In this document: in pieces, positions 10,637-21,683 of the stretch
How the letters are laid out: every line of letters begins with the position of its first letter
Numbering within the stretch: position 1 is the stretch's first letter
Source of the DNA: Pseudoxanthomonas sp. CF385
GTDB taxonomy: Bacteria > Pseudomonadota > Gammaproteobacteria > Xanthomonadales > Xanthomonadaceae
Reading direction: 5' to 3'
Length of the DNA: 64,000 nt
Assembly (NCBI RefSeq): GCF_900104255.1
Contig: NZ_FNKZ01000001.1
Location: forward strand, 186,001-250,000
Made by a program: the position numbers and the translations under genes
The notes under the pieces: generated by a model
Database searches by the model: none
What the model was told of the DNA's origin: nothing
Seen by the model: the letters and a program-made list of their open reading frames with translations, nothing else

Positions 10637-10949
10637 AGCCTCGGGGTTTCGCGCCAAGCCTGCGGAAACCGTGGGGCCATTGTCGGAAACCCGATGGGCG
10701 GCCGCAACGCACAACTTCGTGGACAATCGGCGGGATGGGTTGTGGACAAGATGTGCAGGATTTTGGGGACGAAAGTTATCCACACGTTTCCGCACCACTT
10801 CGCGTCGCCCTGTCCACCGGGTTGCGGGTGGCATAAAAGCAAGCAGAATCAAGGTGTTAAGTAGGTTTTCCCGCGATTTTCGCCCTACCACCACCACCAG
10901 CTTTTAAGTTTTTAGTCCTAAAATCAAAAGCGAAGGGGCTCCCACACTC
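10637..10949. other. Putative replication origin (oriC) in the dnaA-dnaN gap
   Basis: This is the only gap above 300 bp. It has a perfect DnaA box TTATCCACA (10776-10784), a reverse TTGTCCACA (10741-10749), a reverse TTGTCCACG (10718-10726) and weaker TGTCCACC-like matches. Then follows a markedly AT-rich stretch (about 10829-10933) that could be the unwinding element, unusual in this GC-rich window. Gene orientation also flips here: leftward genes lie to the left, rightward genes to the right. The dnaA-dnaN gap is a common oriC position in gammaproteobacteria; function is inferred. Confidence 0.7.
10776..10784 (+). promoter_or_regulatory. Consensus DnaA box in oriC
   Basis: TTATCCACA is an exact match to the high-affinity E. 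coli R1-type DnaA box. It is the strongest of the boxes in this gap and sits just before the AT-rich stretch. Confidence 0.75.
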
Positions 10950-12050
10950 ATGCGTTTCAGTCTGCAGCGCGAAGCTTTCCTCAAGCCCTTGGCCCAGGTG
11001 GTCAACGTGGTCGAACGCCGGCAGACCCTGCCGGTCCTGGCGAATTTCCTGGTGCAGGTACAGAACGGACAGCTGTCGCTGACGGGTACCGACCTGGAAG
11101 TGGAGATGATTTCCCGCAGTGCCGTCGATGATGCGCAGGACGGCGAGACGACGATTCCTGCGCGCAAGCTGTTCGACATCATTCGCGCGCTTCCCGACGG
11201 CAGCAAGGTCACCGTCAGCCAGACCGGCGACAAGGTCACCGTGCAGGCCGGGCGCAGCCGGTTCACCCTGGCCACCCTCCCCGCCAACGATTTCCCGTCG
11301 GTCGACGAAGTGGAAGCCACCGAGCGGATCGAAGTGCCGGAAGCCACGCTGAAGGAGCTGATCGAGCGCACCTCGTTCGCGATGGCGCAGCAGGACGTCC
11401 GCTACTACCTCAACGGCCTGCTGTTCGACCTCAGTGAGCGCACGCTGCGCTGCGTGGCCACCGATGGCCATCGCCTTGCGCTGTGCGAATCTCAGCTGGA
11501 AGGCGCGCCGGTCGGCAAGCGCCAGATCATCGTGCCCCGCAAGGGCGTGACCGAGCTCCAGCGCCTGCTGGAGGGCGGTGACCGCAGCCTGGAGCTGGAA
11601 GTCGGGCGCAGCCACATCCGCGTGAAGCGTGACGATGTCACGTTCACCTCGAAGCTCATCGATGGTCGTTTCCCCGATTACGCGGCGGTGATTCCGATCG
11701 GCGCGGATCGCGAAGTCCTGCTCGATCGCGAAGTGCTGCGGGCCGCCCTGCAACGTGCCGCCATCCTGTCGAACGAGAAATACCGTGGTGTGCGGGTCGA
11801 GGTATCGCCTGGCCAGCTGAAGATCAGCGCTCACAACCCGGAACAGGAAGAAGCCCAGGAAGAGATCGAGGCCGACACCAAGGTCGATGGGCTGGCGATC
11901 GGCTTCAACGTCAACTACCTGCTGGACGCCTTGTCCGCGCTGCGGGACGAGCACATCGTCCTGCAGCTCCGCGACGCCAATTCTTCGGCCTTGGTCCGCG
12001 AGGCCAGCAGCGAGAAGTCGCGGCATGTCGTGATGCCGTTGCGCCTCTGA
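10950..12050 (+). CDS. dnaN: DNA polymerase III beta subunit (sliding clamp)
   Basis: A 366-residue clamp protein that forms a ring around DNA and tethers polymerase III. It has the three repeated clamp domains of the family. The N terminus is MRFSLQREAFLKPLAQVVNV, FARYYLNGLLF-type strand positions are recognisable at RYYLNGLLFDLS, and the C terminus ends HVVMPLRL, the typical VVMPxRL end. Length is standard. It follows dnaA after the presumed oriC and is followed by a parS-like site (12057) and a terminator-like hairpin before recF. Confidence 0.97.
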   Translation: MRFSLQREAFLKPLAQVVNVVERRQTLPVLANFLVQVQNGQLSLTGTDLEVEMISRSAVDDAQDGETTIPARKLFDIIRALPDGSKVTVSQTGDKVTVQAGRSRFTLATLPANDFPSVDEVEATERIEVPEATLKELIERTSFAMAQQDVRYYLNGLLFDLSERTLRCVATDGHRLALCESQLEGAPVGKRQIIVPRKGVTELQRLLEGGDRSLELEVGRSHIRVKRDDVTFTSKLIDGRFPDYAAVIPIGADREVLLDREVLRAALQRAAILSNEKYRGVRVEVSPGQLKISAHNPEQEEAQEEIEADTKVDGLAIGFNVNYLLDALSALRDEHIVLQLRDANSSALVREASSEKSRHVVMPLRL

Positions 12051-12056
12051 CCCATC

Positions 12057-12072
12057 TGTTCCACGTGGAACA
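12057..12072. promoter_or_regulatory. parS-like centromere site 1
   Basis: TGTTCCACGTGGAACA is a perfect 16-bp palindrome identical to the ParB-binding parS sequence known from Pseudomonas. It begins 6 bp after the dnaN stop codon. ParB would load here to organise and segregate the origin region. Confidence 0.88.
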
Positions 12073-12077
12073 CAACG

Positions 12078-12110
12078 CATCGCCCGGCTCCTGCCGGGCG
12101 ATGTCGTTTT
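12078..12110 (+). terminator. Terminator-like hairpin after dnaN
   Basis: A 10-bp perfect stem (12078-12087 with 12094-12103) and a 6-nt loop are followed by TCGTTTT. It begins 5 bp after parS-like site 1 and probably limits read-through from dnaN to recF. Confidence 0.6.
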
Positions 12111-12249
12111 CGACCCCCGCCCGCTCGCCGGACCTGATCGACGTGCACGCTAGAATCCCCGACATGCCCTCACCGTCCGCGCTTCGAGACCCATGCCCGC
12201 TACCCGCGGGTGCTGCATGGTGGGTGTTTTCAGACCGGGTTCCGTTCGC

Positions 12250-13353
12250 GTGGAAGTGACGCGCCTGGAAGCCAGCGGATTGCGGCGCTTCCCCCAGGTC
12301 TCGATGGCGCCGGAACCCGGCATCAACCTGATTACCGGCGACAACGGCGCGGGCAAGACCAGCTTGCTGGAGGCGCTGCATCTGATGGCCTACGGCCGAA
12401 GCTTTCGGGGTCGGGTGCGCGACGGGCTGGTCCGGACAGGCGCCGAGGCGGTCGAGGTCTTCGTGGAATGGCGGGAAGCCCGGGGCCGGCAGCGCCGGGC
12501 AGGTCTGCGGCATAGCGGTCAGGCATGGACCGGCCGGCTGGACGGCGAGAACGTGGCGCAGCTGGGCGACCTGTGCGCCGCCCTGGCCGTGGTCAGCTTC
12601 GAACCCGGCAGCCACGCCTTGGTGACCGGAGGTGGCGAACCCCGCCGGCGTTTCATGGATTGGGGCTTGTTCCACGTGGAACAGGGTCGTGAAGGTGGCT
12701 TTCTTCCGCTGTGGCGCCGGTACGCCCGCGCGCTGAAACAGCGGAACAGCCTGCTCAAGGCGGGCATCGGTGGCGCCCAACTGGATGCCTGGGACCACGA
12801 GCTGGCCGAAGCGGGCGAACCACTGACGGGCCACCGCCAGGGCTATCTCGATGCCCTCCAGGACGATCTCTCCGCCGTGGTGCAGGAACTGGCGCCCTCG
12901 CTGGGCACGGCGTCGCTGCAGTTCCAGCCCGGCTGGCGCCGGCACGACCTGTCGCTGGCCGACGCCTTGCTGCTGTCCCGGGACCGGGATCGGGCAGCCG
13001 GGTACACCACTGTGGGGCCCCACCGGGCCGACTGGCGGATCGACTACACCGCCCTCCCCCAGCGCGAAACGCTCTCGCGTGGCCAGGCGAAGCTGACCGC
13101 TTTGTCCTGCCTGCTCGCGCAGGCGCAGGACTTCGCCCGCCGGCGCGGGGAATGGCCGGTGATCGCGCTCGATGACCTGGCGTCGGAGCTGGACCGTCAT
13201 CACCAGCGACGGATCCTGGGACGGTTGCTCGCAAGCGGTGCCCAAGTGTTCATCACGGGAACGGAAGCACCGGGCGGGCTGGGCGAAAGCGGGGCGCATC
13301 CCGCGTTGTTCCACGTGGAACAAGGGCAGGTCAGGCGGCAGCACGACGCCTGA
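12250..13353 (+). CDS. recF: DNA replication/repair protein RecF
   Basis: A 367-residue SMC-like ATPase that helps RecO and RecR load RecA at gaps. Walker A GDNGAGKT is at about 30-37, followed by LLEALHLMAYGRSFRG; the signature TLSRGQAKLTALSCLL-type segment and Walker B VIALDDLASELD lie near the C terminus. The GTG at 12250 was chosen because family members begin a few residues before the LRRF strand; ATGs at 12193 and 12217 would add 19 or 11 unrelated residues. Two parS-like palindromes lie inside the gene (12668 and 13307), each read in frame as LFHVEQG. Confidence 0.93.
   Translation: MEVTRLEASGLRRFPQVSMAPEPGINLITGDNGAGKTSLLEALHLMAYGRSFRGRVRDGLVRTGAEAVEVFVEWREARGRQRRAGLRHSGQAWTGRLDGENVAQLGDLCAALAVVSFEPGSHALVTGGGEPRRRFMDWGLFHVEQGREGGFLPLWRRYARALKQRNSLLKAGIGGAQLDAWDHELAEAGEPLTGHRQGYLDALQDDLSAVVQELAPSLGTASLQFQPGWRRHDLSLADALLLSRDRDRAAGYTTVGPHRADWRIDYTALPQRETLSRGQAKLTALSCLLAQAQDFARRRGEWPVIALDDLASELDRHHQRRILGRLLASGAQVFITGTEAPGGLGESGAHPALFHVEQGQVRRQHDA
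12668..12683. promoter_or_regulatory. parS-like centromere site 2, inside recF
   Basis: A second perfect copy of TGTTCCACGTGGAACA lies within the recF coding sequence, where it encodes part of GLFHVEQGR. Confidence 0.87.
13307..13322. promoter_or_regulatory. parS-like centromere site 3, at the 3' end of recF
   Basis: A third perfect copy of TGTTCCACGTGGAACA lies 31 bp before the recF stop, encoding part of ALFHVEQGQ in the same codon phase as site 2. Confidence 0.87.
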
Positions 13354-13376
13354 AACCGGGTCTAAATGCCTACCGG

Positions 13377-15931
<2,555 letters not shown>

Positions 15932-15941
15932 CGCCTTGCGG

Positions 15942-16763
15942 ATGACGACGAGCCCGAACGATCCGGTGCACGCCGGCGGCAGCGCATCGTTGCGCGCGGC
16001 GCTTCCCGCGTTCGCGCTGGATGTCGTCCTCGCCGTCGCCCTGTCGTTCTCGGTGATGATGTTGGGCGTGTTCGCGTGGTCCGCCTGGCGGGGGATCCAG
16101 CTCGCGCAACGCGGCGGTGATCTCGACGTCCAGCAGATGCAGGCCCAGCTGGGCACGCCACCCGTGTTGTTCCTGATCGTACTGACCCTCGTCAGCACCG
16201 GGGGCGCCGCGCTGGTGCTGTACTTCTGGCGTCGCCGCGCGACGCCCGTGGAGCGATCCGCTTCATGGGCGGCAACGCGCCGCTTCCGGACCTGGGGGCT
16301 GGTCACGCTCGCGGGCGTGACGACGTTCCTGCTCAGCACGCTCATGACCGGCCTGGGACGGGCACTCGGCCTGGATCTCACCCCCAGCAATCTGACCTTG
16401 ATCGAAGCCGGGTTCGCCCGATACCCGGTGTTCCTGGCGCTGTTCGCCGTCGTCCTGGCCCCGCTGTACGAGGAACTGCTGTTCCGCCGCGTCCTGTTCG
16501 GCCGGCTCTGGGAGGCGGGCTGGCCGCTGCTGGGCCTGCTGCTGAGCAGCGTCGTCTTCGCCCTGGTCCACGAGATGCCCGGCCTCAACGGCAAGCCGGT
16601 CGCCAGCACGCTGTTCCTGCTCGCGGTATATGCCGCCATGGGCGCTGTCTTTGCCGCCGTCTACCGGGCCACCGGGACGCTGTGGGCGCCGATCGGGGCC
16701 CACATCCTGAACAACGCGCTAGCGCTCGCTGTCCTGCAGGTGTACGGCGGCGCCCAGGCTTAA
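15942..16763 (+). CDS. CPBP-family intramembrane metalloprotease
   Basis: A 273-residue integral membrane protein with about six to eight hydrophobic helices. The CPBP (CAAX protease/bacteriocin-processing, ABI) motifs are present: Glu177-Glu178 in YEELLFRR, His210 in FALVHE, and His254 with Asn257/258 in GAHILNNA. These are the residues proposed for the intramembrane metal site. It starts 10 bp after the gyrB stop and is likely co-transcribed with it. The substrate is unknown; related proteins cleave prenylated or membrane peptides. Confidence 0.87.
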   Translation: MTTSPNDPVHAGGSASLRAALPAFALDVVLAVALSFSVMMLGVFAWSAWRGIQLAQRGGDLDVQQMQAQLGTPPVLFLIVLTLVSTGGAALVLYFWRRRATPVERSASWAATRRFRTWGLVTLAGVTTFLLSTLMTGLGRALGLDLTPSNLTLIEAGFARYPVFLALFAVVLAPLYEELLFRRVLFGRLWEAGWPLLGLLLSSVVFALVHEMPGLNGKPVASTLFLLAVYAAMGAVFAAVYRATGTLWAPIGAHILNNALALAVLQVYGGAQA

Positions 16764-16832
16764 TGTGATTGACGAAAGTTTAAGACGCGCTTGCCCAGAC
16801 TCTGGTGTCACGCAATGTCGCAGGGGGCGAGC

Positions 16833-17639
16833 ATGAAACTCCGGATCCTCGGAACCGCCATGGTGCTGGGCCTGACCGCCTGCGCCACCACCACCTCGCC
16901 CACCGGCCGCACGCAGATGGTCGGCGGCGTCTCGCAGGCGCAGTTGGACCAACTCGGCGCACAGGCCTTCGCCGAGACCAAGGCGAAGGAAACCCTCAAC
17001 CGGGATGCGAAACAGAACGCCTACGTCACCTGCGTCGTGAACGCCCTGGTGCGCCAGCTGCCGCCGGAACAACGCAACGTTGCGTGGGAAACCGCGGTGT
17101 TCACCGACAACGAGCCCAATGCGTTCGCGCTGCCGGGCGGCAAGGTCGGCGTGAACACCGGCATCTTCACCGTCGCCAAGAACCAGGACCAACTGGCCGC
17201 CGTGCTGGGGCACGAAATCGGCCACGTGATCGCTAGGCACCATGAGGAGCGCATCACCCGCCAGATGGGGGCGCAAACGGGCGTCGGCGTGATCAGCGCA
17301 CTGCTGGGAGCACGCTACGGCCAAGGCGCCGCCAACACGGCCAACCAGATTGGCGGCATGACGGCGCAAACCGTCTTCCTGTTGCCGGGTTCCCGAGAGC
17401 AGGAAAGCGAAGCCGATGTGGTCGGTCAGCGCCTGATGGCGCAGGCCGGTTTCGATCCGCGCCAGGCCGTCGGACTCTGGCAGAACATGATGGCCGCGAG
17501 CGGCGGGCGCTCGCCGCAGTGGCTCTCGACCCACCCCGATCCCGCGAACCGCATCCGCGAACTCGACCGCGACGCGCCTTCCCTCGTACCCACCTACGAG
17601 GCGGCCAGGAAGGCCGGAAATGCCCCGAAATGCGGCTGA
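16833..17639 (+). CDS. M48-family metalloprotease lipoprotein
   Basis: A 268-residue zinc protease. The signal ends in lipobox LTAC (Cys17); the zinc motif HEIGH is at 127-131 and the third ligand lies in the ESEAD segment about 70 residues later. The overall layout resembles the periplasmic M48C proteases LoiP/YggG, which degrade misfolded outer-membrane proteins. The ATG at 16833 follows a GGGGGCGAG ribosome-binding site; the frame extends 14 codons upstream to a TTG without signal-peptide features. It lies 69 bp after the CPBP protease gene. Confidence 0.88.
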   Translation: MKLRILGTAMVLGLTACATTTSPTGRTQMVGGVSQAQLDQLGAQAFAETKAKETLNRDAKQNAYVTCVVNALVRQLPPEQRNVAWETAVFTDNEPNAFALPGGKVGVNTGIFTVAKNQDQLAAVLGHEIGHVIARHHEERITRQMGAQTGVGVISALLGARYGQGAANTANQIGGMTAQTVFLLPGSREQESEADVVGQRLMAQAGFDPRQAVGLWQNMMAASGGRSPQWLSTHPDPANRIRELDRDAPSLVPTYEAARKAGNAPKCG

Positions 17640-17654
17640 CACACGGTCCGGTAT

Positions 17655-17669
17655 TGTTGCTTAGCAACA
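17655..17669. promoter_or_regulatory. Perfect inverted repeat upstream of the TonB cluster
   Basis: Seven-base arms TGTTGCT/AGCAACA surround a single T, 15 bp after the M48 stop and about 100 bp before the TPR gene. There is no T run, so an operator is more likely than a terminator. The binding protein is unknown. Confidence 0.35.
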
Positions 17670-17771
17670 CATGGAACGGTTTCCGCCCCACCCCGGTTTC
17701 TGTTAGTTTTGCCGGCCCCGCACGTCGGCGGGATGCCACGGCATCCCCCGTAAGGCCCCACGAGGTTTGAC

Positions 17772-18977
17772 ATGAAGCTCCTGACCCCCAAGACCACTCT
17801 TCTCGGCCTCGCGTTGCTCGGCGCCGTCGCGGGCGGCTTCGCGCCTGAGGCCGAAGCGGCGCGCCGCAACGAGCAGAAGAAGGAAGAAGTGCTGTACCCC
17901 GACACCACGCGGGAAGAGCCGAAGGTCAAGGGTTCGCCCAAGGTGCAGACCAAGCTCAACAAGCTGATCGAGACCTACAACAAGGCGATCGAGCAGGATG
18001 ACGACGCCAAGGCGCAGGAGGGCTATACCAATGCCCGCGCGCTGGCGGACGAGATCCTGGCCAACGCCTCCGCGACGGAGTACGACAAGGCGGTCGCCGC
18101 ACAGATCGCGTCCCAGGCCGCGATGAGCACCGACGACGAGGCCGGTGCGGCGGCTTACCTGAAGCAGGCGATCGATGCCAATGCTCTGGGCAACAACCAG
18201 CATTTCCAGCTGCAGCTGCAGCTGGCGCAGCTGCAGCTGCAGAAGGACGACTACACCAACGGCTTCGTCACGCTGGACCAGTATTTCGCCGATTCCAAGA
18301 GCACGCGTCCCGCCGACCTCGCCTTCAAGGGCCAGTACCTGTACCAGGCCGAGCGCTACGCGGAGTGCGTGCCGCCGCTGAAGCAGGCCATCGAGACCTC
18401 GACGAATCCCGAGGACAAGGTCGACAACTGGACCCAGATCCTCATGGTCTGCTACCAGGAAGCCGGGCAGCTCGCCGAGGCCCTCAAGGTCGCCGAGGCG
18501 CTGGCCGCCAAATCGCCCAACGACAAGCGCGCCCAGATGAACCTGGCCACCATCTACCTCAACTCCGAGCAGGAGGCGAAGGCGGCTGCGGTCCTCGAGA
18601 AGATGCGCGCCTCCGGCCTGTTGACCGAGGAGCGGGATTACAAGCAGCTCTTCATCACCTACGCCAACATGGAAGGCAAGGAGAAGGACGTCATCTCCGT
18701 GGTGAACGAGGGCCTGCAGAAAGGTGTCCTGAAGCCGGACTACCAGACCCAGCTCGCGCTGGCCCAGGCTTATTACTATTCGGAGCAGATTCCGCAGGCG
18801 ATCGATGCCTGGCAGAAGGCGGCGCCGCAAGGTACCAACGGCGACACCTACCTCAACCTGGCCCGCGTACTGTGGCAGGAAGGCCGCATCCCGGAGGCCA
18901 AGGTGGCCGCCCGGGCCGCGCTTGAGAAAGGTCTGAAGAAGCCCGAGGACGCGAAGAAGATCATCGCGCTCCCGTAA
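17772..18977 (+). CDS. Periplasmic tetratricopeptide-repeat protein of the TonB cluster
   Basis: A 401-residue protein with a signal peptide (cleavage probably after AEA, about residue 29) and repeated helical pairs typical of TPRs through the whole mature part. Recognisable TPR-like consensus pieces include QLQLAQLQLQKDDYTNGFVTL, EAGQLAEALKVAEALAAKSP and NLARVLWQEGRIPEAKVAA. It lies directly upstream of tonB-exbB-exbD and is probably transcribed with them. TPR proteins have been linked to TonB systems in Vibrio (TtpC) and others; here a scaffolding role in the periplasm is inferred from position. Confidence 0.72.
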   Translation: MKLLTPKTTLLGLALLGAVAGGFAPEAEAARRNEQKKEEVLYPDTTREEPKVKGSPKVQTKLNKLIETYNKAIEQDDDAKAQEGYTNARALADEILANASATEYDKAVAAQIASQAAMSTDDEAGAAAYLKQAIDANALGNNQHFQLQLQLAQLQLQKDDYTNGFVTLDQYFADSKSTRPADLAFKGQYLYQAERYAECVPPLKQAIETSTNPEDKVDNWTQILMVCYQEAGQLAEALKVAEALAAKSPNDKRAQMNLATIYLNSEQEAKAAAVLEKMRASGLLTEERDYKQLFITYANMEGKEKDVISVVNEGLQKGVLKPDYQTQLALAQAYYYSEQIPQAIDAWQKAAPQGTNGDTYLNLARVLWQEGRIPEAKVAARAALEKGLKKPEDAKKIIALP

Positions 18978-19137
18978 CGGGATTCCGTGACACCGAGGGC
19001 CAAAAATCCGTACGGATGATGGCACCGGGGAGTGTGATTGGTATAAGCTGGGGGTTCCGCCGGTGAAAAGCTCTCCGGCAGGGCCCAGAACTAACGGGGC
19101 GCCCAGGCGCCCGTATCAACCTTGAGTTAATTGGCGC

Positions 19138-19812
19138 ATGGCTGAACAACTGGTCATCAACAGGTACCGGGAAGAGGAAGAGGACAACAGCCTCAACTGG
19201 CCCCGTATCATCGGTATTGCCTTCGTGATCGCGTTGCACGCAGCCGCGCTGCTTGCACTGCTGATCCCGGCTGTCGCCCCGCCGGCGGAGAAGGAGCAGG
19301 AGCGTCGCACCTCCGTGGTGATCGTCGACGCCCCGCCGCCTCCCCCGCCGCCGCCGCCGCCGCCGCCGAAGCAGGACACGCCGCCGCCGCCGGTCAAGAA
19401 CCTCGCGCCGCCCAAGACCACGCCGCTGCCGCCGCCGCCGGAAGCACCGCCGGTCGATATCGCCGAGCCGCGCCCGACCGACATCGTCACACCCCCGTCG
19501 CCTCCGGCCCCGCCGGCGCCGACGCCGGACATCGGCGCCAGCGTCGACATCTCGTCGAAGAACATGAACCCGCCCCGCTACCCGCCCGCCGCTGCGCGCG
19601 CCGGCATCGAAGGCACGGTCATCCTGATCATCGACGTGGACGCCAACGGCAACGTGACCAACGTGTCGGTGGAAAGGTCCAGTCGTAACCGCGACCTCGA
19701 TCGCGCGGCCATGGAAGCCGCCCGCAAATGGCGTTTCAATGCCTCCGTGGTCAATGGCCAGAAGGCCGCAGGCCGCGTCCGCGTGCCGGTCGACTTCAAC
19801 ATGGGCGGTTGA
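19138..19812 (+). CDS. tonB: Energy transducer TonB
   Basis: A 224-residue inner-membrane protein that carries proton-motive energy from ExbB/ExbD to outer-membrane receptors. A single helix spans about 24-45 and contains a His (34), like the functional His20 of E. coli TonB. Next comes a long proline-rich spacer (about 65-130) with an unbroken run of twelve prolines. The C-terminal domain has the PPRYPPAAARAGIEG start and RAAMEAARKWRF helix. It is 78 bp upstream of exbB. The proline run is encoded partly by eight CCG triplets (19345-19368). Confidence 0.95.
   Translation: MAEQLVINRYREEEEDNSLNWPRIIGIAFVIALHAAALLALLIPAVAPPAEKEQERRTSVVIVDAPPPPPPPPPPPPKQDTPPPPVKNLAPPKTTPLPPPPEAPPVDIAEPRPTDIVTPPSPPAPPAPTPDIGASVDISSKNMNPPRYPPAAARAGIEGTVILIIDVDANGNVTNVSVERSSRNRDLDRAAMEAARKWRFNASVVNGQKAAGRVRVPVDFNMGG
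19345..19368 (+). repeat. (CCG)8 trinucleotide run inside tonB
   Basis: Eight uninterrupted CCG triplets encode prolines in the TonB spacer. Slippage here would lengthen or shorten the proline run by whole residues without shifting the frame. Confidence 0.85.
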
Positions 19813-19890
19813 GGGCGGTCGCCGCTCTCGTCCCCACTTCGTTCGTAACCCGCAACACCCTCAATCAACACTTATATAAAGGTAAGCGTC

Positions 19891-20640
19891 ATGCTGCAGG
19901 AAACCCTTTTCGCCGCCGCCGCCGGGGGCACCAACGCCGCGAACGCCCTGTCGCAAATGGGCTTCGAGCACATGATCAGCGAAATGCTCAGCAAGCCCGG
20001 CGAGTTCATCGTCTCCTGGGTCGTGCTGCTCACCCTCGTCATCATGTCCGCCATGTCCTGGTACTGGACGGTCATCAACGTGCTGCGCAGCACCCGCCTC
20101 AAGGGCCAGGCTGACCGCGTCACCAGCGCCTTCTGGGAAACCCCGAATGCGCAGGACGCCATCCGCCTGATGGAAGAGCAGCCCAAGAACGAGCCGTTCT
20201 CCAAGATCGCCCTGGACGCCGCCCAGGCGGCCGCCCACCACCAGCGTTCGGAAGGTTCGGGCGAGACCCTGAGCCGTTCGGAGTTCGTGGACCGCGCCCT
20301 GCGCCAGGCCGTGACCCGCGAGAGCACCAACCTGCAGGGCGGCATGACGCTGCTCGCCACCGTCGGTGCGACCGCGCCGTTCGTGGGTCTGCTGGGTACG
20401 GTGTGGGGCATCTACGGCGCCCTGATCCGCATCGGTGCGACCGGCCAGGCCTCGATCGACGCCGTCGCCGGCCCGGTGGGTGAAGCGCTGATCATGACCG
20501 CCATCGGTCTGTTCGTCGCCATCCCGGCCGTGTTCGCCTACAACTTCTTCAGCAAGACGAACGCGGCCGTCATCGCCAAGTTCGACACGTTCGCGCACGA
20601 CCTGCACGACTTCTTCGCCACCGGCTCGCGCGTTCGCTGA
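19891..20640 (+). CDS. exbB: TonB-system biopolymer transport protein ExbB
   Basis: A 249-residue MotA/TolQ/ExbB-family membrane protein, the proton-channel subunit of the TonB motor. It has a first helix at about 40-60 and two more around 150-180 and 190-220. The conserved stretch LLATVGATAPFVGLLGTVWGIYGA is present in the second helix region. An AAAGGTAAG ribosome-binding site precedes the ATG. It lies between tonB and two exbD genes in one operon. Confidence 0.95.
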   Translation: MLQETLFAAAAGGTNAANALSQMGFEHMISEMLSKPGEFIVSWVVLLTLVIMSAMSWYWTVINVLRSTRLKGQADRVTSAFWETPNAQDAIRLMEEQPKNEPFSKIALDAAQAAAHHQRSEGSGETLSRSEFVDRALRQAVTRESTNLQGGMTLLATVGATAPFVGLLGTVWGIYGALIRIGATGQASIDAVAGPVGEALIMTAIGLFVAIPAVFAYNFFSKTNAAVIAKFDTFAHDLHDFFATGSRVR

Positions 20641-20686
20641 GCCGGCGGTACAAGCAGTCAACGCAACGTTCTAGACGGAGCCCGTC

Positions 20687-21112
20687 ATGGCTTTCAGTAG
20701 TGGTAATAGCGGTGGCCCGATGGCCGAGATCAACGTCACGCCCCTCGTGGACGTGATGTTGGTGCTGCTGATCATCTTCATCATCACGGCGCCGCTGATG
20801 TCGCACAAGGTGAAGATCGAACTGCCCGAGGCGAACCTCGTCCAGGAAAAGGACAAGGAACCGCCGAAGACCCCGCCGATCACCATCTCGGTGAAGGAGA
20901 ACGGGGACCTGTTCTGGGGCGATGAGCCGGTGTCCAAGGAAATCCTGGAGTCCCGCCTGTCCAGCGCCGCCCAGCTGCAGCCGCAGCCGAAGCTCAACCT
21001 GCGTGGCGACAAGACGACGAAGATGGGCACCATCGCCGACGTCACCAAGATCGCGCAGAGCCAGGGCATGCTGGACATCGGCTACGTGGCGACGAAAGAG
21101 AAGGGGCAGTAA
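20687..21112 (+). CDS. exbD: Biopolymer transport protein ExbD (copy 1)
   Basis: A 141-residue ExbD/TolR protein. One N-terminal helix contains the essential Asp in [13 protein letters not shown], followed by a periplasmic domain rich in basic and acidic residues. It forms the proton-driven motor with ExbB. It lies 46 bp after exbB and 3 bp before a second exbD with nearly identical first 40 codons, so the two arose by tandem duplication. Confidence 0.94.
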   Translation: MAFSSGNSGGPMAEINVTPLVDVMLVLLIIFIITAPLMSHKVKIELPEANLVQEKDKEPPKTPPITISVKENGDLFWGDEPVSKEILESRLSSAAQLQPQPKLNLRGDKTTKMGTIADVTKIAQSQGMLDIGYVATKEKGQ

Positions 21113-21115
21113 GCC

Positions 21116-21526
21116 ATGGCATTCAGTAGTGGTGGAAACAAGGGCCCCATGGCCGACATCAACGTCACGCCCCTCGTGGACGTGATGCTGGTGCTGCTGA
21201 TCATCTTCATCGTGACCGCGCCGATCATGACGTACCCGATCGAGGTGGCACTGCCGCAGCGCGTGATCAACCCGCCGCCGCAGCTGCGTGAACCGCCGCC
21301 GCCGATCGACCTGCGCATCGAGGCCGACAACACGATCTACTGGAACAACAGTCCGGTGAGCGTGGCCGACCTGCAGCAGCGGATGGAACAGGAGGTCCAG
21401 CGCGACCCGACCAACCAGCCGGAGCTGCGCATCGAAGCCAAGTCGGAAGCGCACTACGACGTGATGGCCAAGGTCCTGGCTGCCGCGAAGAACGCGCAGA
21501 TGATGAAGATCGGTTTCGTGCAGTAA
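21116..21526 (+). CDS. exbD2: Biopolymer transport protein ExbD (copy 2)
   Basis: A 136-residue ExbD with the same MAFSSG start and the [13 protein letters not shown] membrane segment as copy 1, but a different periplasmic domain ([19 protein letters not shown]). In Xanthomonas campestris a second exbD in the same position (exbD2) is known, dispensable for iron uptake but needed for full plant reactions; equivalence here is inferred from position. A strong terminator follows at 21549. Confidence 0.92.
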   Translation: MAFSSGGNKGPMADINVTPLVDVMLVLLIIFIVTAPIMTYPIEVALPQRVINPPPQLREPPPPIDLRIEADNTIYWNNSPVSVADLQQRMEQEVQRDPTNQPELRIEAKSEAHYDVMAKVLAAAKNAQMMKIGFVQ

Positions 21527-21548
21527 CCCTGACGCGTAATACCTTTCG

Positions 21549-21575
21549 AACGCCGCCCTCCCGGGCGGCGTTTTT
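21549..21575 (+). terminator. Rho-independent terminator after exbD2
   Basis: A 10-bp stem (21549-21558 with 21563-21572) and a 4-nt loop run directly into TTTTTCTTT. It separates the tonB-exbB-exbD-exbD2 operon from the third exbD gene. Confidence 0.85.
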
Positions 21576-21683
21576 CTTTGTGCGGACGGTGCGGCGGAGC
21601 CCGCCGGGCTCCGGGCGCCTCTTGCGGGCCGTGGGAGACCGGCGTAGCGTCGGAGGCGATTCCCGACGGTAAGGAGGTGTGCG

